NCBI RefSeq assembly: GCF_039521925.1
Contig: NZ_BAAACY010000145.1
Location: 52,535 to 116,534 of the forward strand
Length of the DNA stretch: 64,000 nucleotides
Direction of reading: 5' to 3'
Source of the DNA: Virgibacillus salarius
GTDB taxonomy: Bacteria; Bacillota; Bacilli; Bacillales; Amphibacillaceae
This document shows, one piece after another, positions 58,772 to 64,000 of this stretch (within the stretch, counting starts at the first letter, position 1; every line of letters begins with the position of its first letter). The notes below the pieces were generated by a model. The model had not been told where the DNA came from and did no database searches. It saw nothing but the letters and a program-made list of their open reading frames with translations. A program made the position numbers and the translations under genes.

Positions 58772-59674
58772 ATGAAGAACAAACCAATTTATGTAGAAAT
58801 ACCCATTCAATCGGATACAGAAACAATATGGAAATTCACACAAACACCGGACTTACATGAAAAGTGGGATTTACGTTTTTCATCTATCTCGTATTTACCA
58901 AAGGATGAAGTGAAGCAGCAACAAAAATTCTCGTATAAAACGAGAATTGGCTTTGGTTTACAAATAAAAGGCTGGGGGAGAAGTTCCGGAAGCTCCAATA
59001 CAAAGGATGGATCTAAGGTATCCTCCCTGCAGTTTGGTTCAGATCAGACAGTATCCATTATTAAGGAAGGTGGAGGGTATTGGAAATACATACCACAACA
59101 AGATTCTACACTGTTTCTTACAAAATATAACTATAAAACAAGGTTTGGATACTTAGGTAAACTGTTTGATTTTTTCATTTTTCGTCCATTGATGGGATGG
59201 GCCACAGCAATCAGTTTTGCTGTGTTAAAAAGGTGGATAGAAGAAGGAGAGATGCCAACAACACAGTATTTACGTTTCTTTAGTAGTTGGTTATTCACCT
59301 TGTTATTTAGCTTTATTTGGCTCTATCATGGATTAGCTGCTAAGTTGATACACCAACATCCTGTTGAATTATCAATGGTACAAACGGCACTTTCAATCAA
59401 TGTAAAACAAGCATCTGTGCTAATTATGATCACTGGAGCGATAGAAGTTATGTTTGGGTTGATGTGGCTATTCTACGAAAATAGAAGATGGTTATACATA
59501 ATACAAATTGCAATTTTTCCGTTATTAGGAATCATAGCCAGTTTAACAACTCCAGATCAGCTCTTTCATCCATTTAATCCCGTAACGTTTAATTTGGCTT
59601 TGCTAGTGGTTTCTATCGTAGGGTTACACACTACTAAGAATATTCCTACAGCAAGAAGCTGTAAGCGTAAGTAA
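58772..59674 (+). CDS. yndG: YndG-like protein: SRPBCC domain fused to DoxX-like membrane domain
   Basis: 300 aa. Residues 1-150 form a START/SRPBCC-like domain ('VEIPIQSDTETIWKFTQTPD'). Residues 165-292 hold four membrane helices of the DoxX-like type ('FSSWLFTLLFSFIWLYHGLA', 'IMITGAIEVMFGLMWLF'). First of three genes in the order yndG-yndH-yndJ, as in B. subtilis. Function unknown; a lipid or quinone-related role is a guess from the SRPBCC part. GAGGAGGTG precedes the start. Confidence 0.8.
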   Translation: MKNKPIYVEIPIQSDTETIWKFTQTPDLHEKWDLRFSSISYLPKDEVKQQQKFSYKTRIGFGLQIKGWGRSSGSSNTKDGSKVSSLQFGSDQTVSIIKEGGGYWKYIPQQDSTLFLTKYNYKTRFGYLGKLFDFFIFRPLMGWATAISFAVLKRWIEEGEMPTTQYLRFFSSWLFTLLFSFIWLYHGLAAKLIHQHPVELSMVQTALSINVKQASVLIMITGAIEVMFGLMWLFYENRRWLYIIQIAIFPLLGIIASLTTPDQLFHPFNPVTFNLALLVVSIVGLHTTKNIPTARSCKRK

Positions 59675-59687
59675 GAAGGAGTTGCAA

Positions 59688-60302
59688 ATGTCTATTTATA
59701 AAAAGGTATTAGAAAACCAATTTTATGATCTTCACCCTATGTTACAAAGACGATATGAATTTAAAAGAAATAGTATCTTTAAAGCAACGGGAGTGATGAA
59801 ATGTGTAAGAGGGGGACCAATGTGGTTATTTCCTATCTTTTGGCTAGGTAAAAAGTATAAATTATTCTTTCCTGAATCTGGAAAGAATATTCCATTTGAA
59901 ATTGTAAATTCGCAAATAATAGCAAGCGATGGAACCGAACAGGTTCACTGGGAAAGAGTATTTTATTTTAATCATAAAAAGCGCTTTTTTAATGCACGTA
60001 TGTATCTAAATTCCGAACAAAACCTTATCCAAGATTATCTAGGTGAACCTGCTAAGTTTTATTCCGATTTAGCACTGTCAATAACGAAAGAAGGAGGATT
60101 GCGAATTGATTCTAAAAAACAGAGACTCGTATTACCATTTATAGAAATTCCATTACCCAAAATATTTCAGGGATTGGCTACTGTAACGGAAACATATATG
60201 GAAACGAAAGCGGTGTACTATATACAGGTTCAGGTTAAAAATCCTATAATTGGAACGGTTTTCTCATATGAAGGGGAGTTTAAAAGCAATGACATTTTTT
60301 AA
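59688..60302 (+). CDS. yndH: YndH-like DUF4166 protein
   Basis: 204 aa: 'FYDLHPMLQRRYEF', 'GVMKCVRGGPMWLFPIFWLG', 'VHWERVFYFNHKKRFFNARM', matching the DUF4166 pattern. Soluble, function unknown. ATG 59688 chosen, since AGAAGGAG ends just before it; an in-frame TTG at 59682 is weaker. Its end overlaps yndJ by 14 bases. Confidence 0.82.
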   Translation: MSIYKKVLENQFYDLHPMLQRRYEFKRNSIFKATGVMKCVRGGPMWLFPIFWLGKKYKLFFPESGKNIPFEIVNSQIIASDGTEQVHWERVFYFNHKKRFFNARMYLNSEQNLIQDYLGEPAKFYSDLALSITKEGGLRIDSKKQRLVLPFIEIPLPKIFQGLATVTETYMETKAVYYIQVQVKNPIIGTVFSYEGEFKSNDIF

Positions 60303-61917
60303 AGTAGCCTGTATGAATAGTGTCTTATTCATTCTGATTACCTTGTATGGAAAAGATTCTTGGTACTTATTAATATTATCTGCAGCACAATTAATTTTTG
60401 TGCCATACATGCTGCACATCATTTTAAAAGAACAAAGAGGCTGGATCCCCACTTTTTATCCATATTTTGGAATTGTCGCATCTATAGCCATTTTTGTACT
60501 GCAAATAACACAAGATTCTCCAATTGATACAATACTGGCAACCATCTATTTCATGTTTACAATCATGTTGGCAATCCTTGGGGTCAACCGTTTTCTACAT
60601 AGAGGTTTTGTACATGTCGAGGAGTTTTTAATTGATATTGGACTTATTTATATGGTTATAGGTGGAGCTTGGTTTGTGGCGCATGAAGCACAGATTGATA
60701 CAGGCTTTTCACCTATTATTACATGGTTAACAGCAAATCATTTTCACTATTCTGCATTTCTATTACCTGTTTCTGTCGGGCTTTTAGGAAGAGTCCATCA
60801 ATCGAAATGGTATCCATTAGTCGCAACCGTTATTATCATTTCACCTATGGTTGTCGCGTTAGGAATTACGTTCTCGGTTATTTTGGAATTCGTGTCTGTC
60901 ATACTTTATATCATTGGAATATATGGTTTAATTGGCTTATCATTTCAAACTTCGTTCCAAAACACGTTCCAAAAATGGTTTGTCCGTATTTCATACAGTG
61001 CATTAGGAATTTCAATACTTTTCTCACTTATATATGCACTTGGGAATCTTTCAGAGCGATTTTTTATTTCCATTGACTTCATGATACTGTTTCATGGCTT
61101 GATAAATATCATACTGTTTGCAGGAATAGGTACAATAGGCTGGTTAGTTGCTCCACCATTAAGTAAGCAAAGGGAGATAGTCTTTCCAATTAGTAAGATC
61201 AGAGGATCAGTCGTAGTAGACGAAGCAATTCTAAATGGAAAGACGGATGAACAAAGTTATAACGGGCTTATAGACTCTATGAAACAATTTGCATATGATA
61301 TCGATACAGAGACGTTATCCAATACGATTATCGATTTCTATGAAAATACAAAAAGTTATCGATTATTTGCCGAAGTATATTGGCATCACTGGTTTCTACC
61401 CCTGGCAATTATCTATCGACAAATAAGCCGCTTTATAAAGCAATTGAATTTACCTTTATCCAGTAGATGTAACGAAATGACAGGAGATATACACGGGATC
61501 GCCGATCATATAGATGGCCGAAGCAATACAAGAGCATGGGTCAGAAAAATCAGTCAAGAGACTGTTTTTGTAGCGTTATATTCCCATCACCAAAGTGGGG
61601 AGCGTACTTATATGAATATTGCTTTACCATTGCCTCGTACATCCATGATTGGAATTTTGGAATTAAATCAACAAGGAGAGCATTTGCAGTTAACCAGCAA
61701 AAAAGTACGTACAACTAAAGCGGATTCGGGTATTTATTTAGTGATTAGAAATCGGTTATTTAGGTTGCCGATTGAAGAAACCTTTGATGTAGAAGAAGTA
61801 GAGGAAGGTTTACTTAAAGCCAGACATCGAATGTGGCTGTTCTCTATACCATTTTTACATATTAATTATCGTATTGAACATAAGCATCTACCACAACTTG
61901 AGAGAAAGGTGGAGTAA
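60289..61917 (+). CDS. yndJ: YndJ-like membrane protein
   Basis: 542 aa (B. subtilis YndJ about 544). Residues 1-305 contain about nine membrane helices ('NSVLFILITLYGKDSWYLLI' onward); the remainder is soluble ('EVYWHHWFLPLAIIYRQISR', 'DIHGIADHIDGRSNTRAWVR'). ATG 60289 chosen with AAGGGGAG ten bases upstream. Member of the yndGHJ set; role unknown. Confidence 0.83.
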   Translation: MTFFKVACMNSVLFILITLYGKDSWYLLILSAAQLIFVPYMLHIILKEQRGWIPTFYPYFGIVASIAIFVLQITQDSPIDTILATIYFMFTIMLAILGVNRFLHRGFVHVEEFLIDIGLIYMVIGGAWFVAHEAQIDTGFSPIITWLTANHFHYSAFLLPVSVGLLGRVHQSKWYPLVATVIIISPMVVALGITFSVILEFVSVILYIIGIYGLIGLSFQTSFQNTFQKWFVRISYSALGISILFSLIYALGNLSERFFISIDFMILFHGLINIILFAGIGTIGWLVAPPLSKQREIVFPISKIRGSVVVDEAILNGKTDEQSYNGLIDSMKQFAYDIDTETLSNTIIDFYENTKSYRLFAEVYWHHWFLPLAIIYRQISRFIKQLNLPLSSRCNEMTGDIHGIADHIDGRSNTRAWVRKISQETVFVALYSHHQSGERTYMNIALPLPRTSMIGILELNQQGEHLQLTSKKVRTTKADSGIYLVIRNRLFRLPIEETFDVEEVEEGLLKARHRMWLFSIPFLHINYRIEHKHLPQLERKVE

Positions 61918-62080
61918 TGTTTGCATCCGTTATTTACTATGCTGTAGTTTGCTATAAAGGAAATGAGTGGATAGGTTGTATATATAGAAGCGCGAAATCT
62001 TAAAAAAACAGGAATGAAAGACAGTCTTGTGGAAATAATGAATAAGGCCATAAACTTAAGCTATTTTGAGGTGTGTTCTT

Positions 62081-63562
62081 ATGTTTGTACATCCTAAGGG
62101 TATAGGGTGGCTGGTTATTTTAGGATTGATCGTTACTGTATGTATAGCTTCTTCTGTGTCTTGCACTGCAACAGCGGCTAATGGAAAAGGAGAGAGCTAT
62201 AGTATGAAGCAAGAGCTAGATTCATATATCTATAAAGAACCAAAATTAAAGGGCGGATTAATTGGGGTAAGTATTCGACAAGCGGATACAGGCAAAATAA
62301 TTTATGAGCATATGGGAAATACTCGGTTTCGACCTGCCTCTAATATGAAGTTGTTAACTGCAGCGACGAGTATATCCGTGTTGGGAAAGGATTATCAATT
62401 TTCTACAGAATTACGTACTAATGGGACGATAAAGCAGGGGAGGTTGAATGGAAATCTGTATTTAGTTGGAAAAGGGGACCCTACCTTGTTGCCAGAAACC
62501 TTTGACATGTTCGCAGCAAAGTTAAAAGCAATGGATATTGATCATATTTCTGGAGATATAATCGGTGACGATACATGGTATGATGCAGTTCGCCTCTCAC
62601 CAGATATGATTTGGAGTGATGAGCATTATTATTATGGTGCACAAGTATCTGCATTAACAGTTTCTCCAGACAAGGATTATGACGCGGGAACTGTCCGTTT
62701 AGAAATACAATCAGGTGGAATTGGTGAAAAGCCACAAGTATCCATGTCACCAAAAAACAATTATATAGAAATAAAAAATGAAGCAATAACGGTAAAAGCT
62801 GAGCAAGAAGAAGACCTCATCATAGAACGTGAGCACGGGACAAATATCGTATCAGTGTCAGGAATAATCCCTAAAGCCAAAGAGCCGATCAAAGAGTGGA
62901 TAGCTGTCTGGGAACCCACTGGCTATGCACTGGACTTACTTAAGCAGGCTTTAGTCAAGCAGAATATAACATGGCATGGAGTAGTGAAAAGTGGCGAGGC
63001 ACCTATAGAATCGAAATTGCTTTTCACGCATTCATCTATGACGTTAGCAGAGCTGCTTATTCCATTTATGAAACATAGTAACAACAGTCTTGGAGAGATT
63101 TTAGTAAAGGAAATGGGAAAAAAAGTATACGGAGAAGGAAGCTGGGAGCAAGGAATCGAGGCGCTAAAGAGACAATTAAAGCGGTTTGGTTTGAATCAAG
63201 AAAAACTACTTATTCGTGATGGTTCAGGAATATCACATGTAACATTAATACCACCAACCGCAATTACCCAATTATTATACGCTGTTCAAAAAGAAGCGTG
63301 GTTTCCAAGCTTTATAAAGTCACTTCCAGTAGCTGGGGATTCTGATCGGCAAATAGGAGGGACGTTACGTTATCGAATGCCTGATTTAGTTGTGCAAGCT
63401 AAAACAGGGACAATTTACGGTGTTAGTACATTATCGGGCTATGCTGAAAAAAGCAATAAAGAAAAGCTAATATTCTCCATTATGATTAACAATCTAATTG
63501 ATGAAGAGGAAGGAAAGGTAATAGAGGATCAACTATTGGAAATTATAGTGGATACAGATTAA
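62081..63562 (+). CDS. dacC: D-alanyl-D-alanine carboxypeptidase / endopeptidase DacC (PBP4, S13)
   Basis: Removes terminal D-Ala or cuts cross-links of peptidoglycan. 493 aa: signal peptide (about 8-33, 'GWLVILGLIVTVCIASSVS'), S-x-x-K in 'RPASNMKLLTA' (catalytic Ser), S-x-N in 'KHSNNSLGEIL', K-T-G in 'VQAKTGTIYG'. The extra domain of S13 enzymes lies between the first and second motifs ('DDTWYDAVRLSPDMIW'). Length matches B. subtilis DacC (491 aa). ATG 62081 has GAGGTG seven bases upstream. The gap 61918-62080 shows no other gene. Confidence 0.92.
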   Translation: MFVHPKGIGWLVILGLIVTVCIASSVSCTATAANGKGESYSMKQELDSYIYKEPKLKGGLIGVSIRQADTGKIIYEHMGNTRFRPASNMKLLTAATSISVLGKDYQFSTELRTNGTIKQGRLNGNLYLVGKGDPTLLPETFDMFAAKLKAMDIDHISGDIIGDDTWYDAVRLSPDMIWSDEHYYYGAQVSALTVSPDKDYDAGTVRLEIQSGGIGEKPQVSMSPKNNYIEIKNEAITVKAEQEEDLIIEREHGTNIVSVSGIIPKAKEPIKEWIAVWEPTGYALDLLKQALVKQNITWHGVVKSGEAPIESKLLFTHSSMTLAELLIPFMKHSNNSLGEILVKEMGKKVYGEGSWEQGIEALKRQLKRFGLNQEKLLIRDGSGISHVTLIPPTAITQLLYAVQKEAWFPSFIKSLPVAGDSDRQIGGTLRYRMPDLVVQAKTGTIYGVSTLSGYAEKSNKEKLIFSIMINNLIDEEEGKVIEDQLLEIIVDTD

Positions 63563-63582
63563 AACAACTAAATAAATGAAAT

Positions 63583-63614
63583 AAAAGCTGTTGTAGTAAA
63601 GCAATAGCTTTTTT
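63583..63614 (+). terminator. Terminator of dacC
   Basis: AAAAGCTGTTG (63583-63593) pairs with CAATAGCTTTT (63602-63612), one G-U pair, then more T. Confidence 0.82.
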
Positions 63615-63616
63615 AT

Positions 63617-63830
63617 AGTCTAGGAAATGCCCATGTGGATAAATAGGGGGTTGTTGAGCCGTGTCCAACTCCAACGCCCAGAAATGAGGCGACTTCACGA
63701 ATTTCCCTACACGATAAGTCACCATCGGCTCGCAAGCACACCATGATTTCTTTATCTCCGTTGACTTGCTCCAGTAGCTACGTTTCTAATCGGGCACTTG
63801 CGCTTTTGTTCTTAGTTAAGAAAGTATAAA
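63617..63830 (+). repeat. Family B (bcr1-like) repeat, copy 3
   Basis: Begins 'TAGTCTAGGAAATGCCCATG' and includes 'GAGGCGACTTCACGAATTTC', 'CACCATGATTTCTTTATCTC' and 'ACGTTTCTAATCGGGCACTT'. It is the clearest full copy, about 210 bp. Confidence 0.78.
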
Positions 63831-63884
63831 ATCAGTGCAATGACTGCGTTAAGCCAAGTAGTTATTTTGAAATGTTTGATGTAT

Positions 63885-64000
63885 ATTGGCAATGCTCCGA
63901 CTAATTACTTCGCTTTCCGCGGGCACGGTCTCAACTAACTTTGCAAAGAAGAACACGTTGCAAAGTGGATTTTCGGCTCGCGCTAATCCCGCAGGAGTCT
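63885..64000. repeat. Family C element cut by the window edge
   Basis: 'CGCTTTCCGCGGGCACGGTC', 'GAAGAACACGTTGCAAAGTG' and 'AATCCCGCAGGAGTCT' parallel the 55.96-56.07 kb block. It continues past the right edge. Confidence 0.72.

Overview
The window looks like a chromosomal segment of a low-GC, endospore-forming member of the Bacillaceae, probably an Oceanobacillus/Virgibacillus-type organism. The assignment is inference from gene content: a GerA-type germinant receptor operon, a CotA laccase, a dipicolinate synthase subunit, SpoIIP, YjcZ-type small spore proteins, a Yuk/Ess type VII secretion operon, YuaF-FloT, YndGHJ and DacC. I see no rRNA, tRNA, CRISPR array, IS transposase or prophage.

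Layout. 1-5 kb: the start of an acyltransferase-like gene, a tiny gene with a spore-protease cleavage motif, a YeeE/YedE thiosulfate-type transporter, an alkaline phosphatase and a lipoprotein. 5-9.4 kb: CotA, a methyltransferase, an acetyltransferase and an aminoglycoside adenylyltransferase-like protein. 9.4-13.1 kb: a germinant receptor operon in the order B-A-C. 13.3-16.8 kb: an SDR, then ctaG divergent from an unusual HTH regulator with a Cys-rich NosL-like tail and a His-rich YtkA-type lipoprotein. This looks like a copper/cytochrome-oxidase assembly locus. 17.4-19.4 kb: two decaying genes and a methyltransferase. 19.7-24.7 kb: floT-yuaF with an ECF-type promoter, a SpoIIP homologue and a VOC-ArsR-AHSA1 operon with visible operators. 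24.9-28.5 kb: a UPF0182 protein and small spore-type proteins. 28.8-38.4 kb: a type VII secretion operon (yukE, yukD, yukC/essB, essC, yueB, yueC). 38.4-48.1 kb: YjaZ-like protease, methyltransferase, small peptide genes, tartrate/D-malate dehydrogenase, a TetR and an SDR with a palindromic operator between them, a spore-coat-like gene behind a mini-ORF, an orphan dpaA, and a double-domain glycosyltransferase.

48.3-55.9 kb holds the most notable system: a complete eight-gene counterpart of the functionally unassigned Escherichia coli yhf cluster, in the order yhfZ-Y-U-T-php-S-X-W. It combines a regulator, a PRD protein, a probable transporter pair, a phosphotriesterase-fold hydrolase, two PLP enzymes and a phosphopentomutase-like enzyme. 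A canonical promoter and a 22-bp inverted repeat lie directly upstream. The set reads as uptake and breakdown of one unknown, probably nitrogen-containing and phosphorylated, compound.

56-64 kb: an aldo/keto reductase broken by one extra G, a Y-family DNA polymerase with a perfect LexA box, yndGHJ, and dacC.

The gaps are filled by three recurring repeat families. Family A carries a CGCATATAACTGGCAGTAA core and hairpins. Family B is a roughly 170-210 bp bcr1-like element. Family C is a roughly 300-bp element bounded by inverted GAGGCTGGGACAAAA-like ends. Several intrinsic terminators are clear, including one inside the type VII operon between yukE and yukD.
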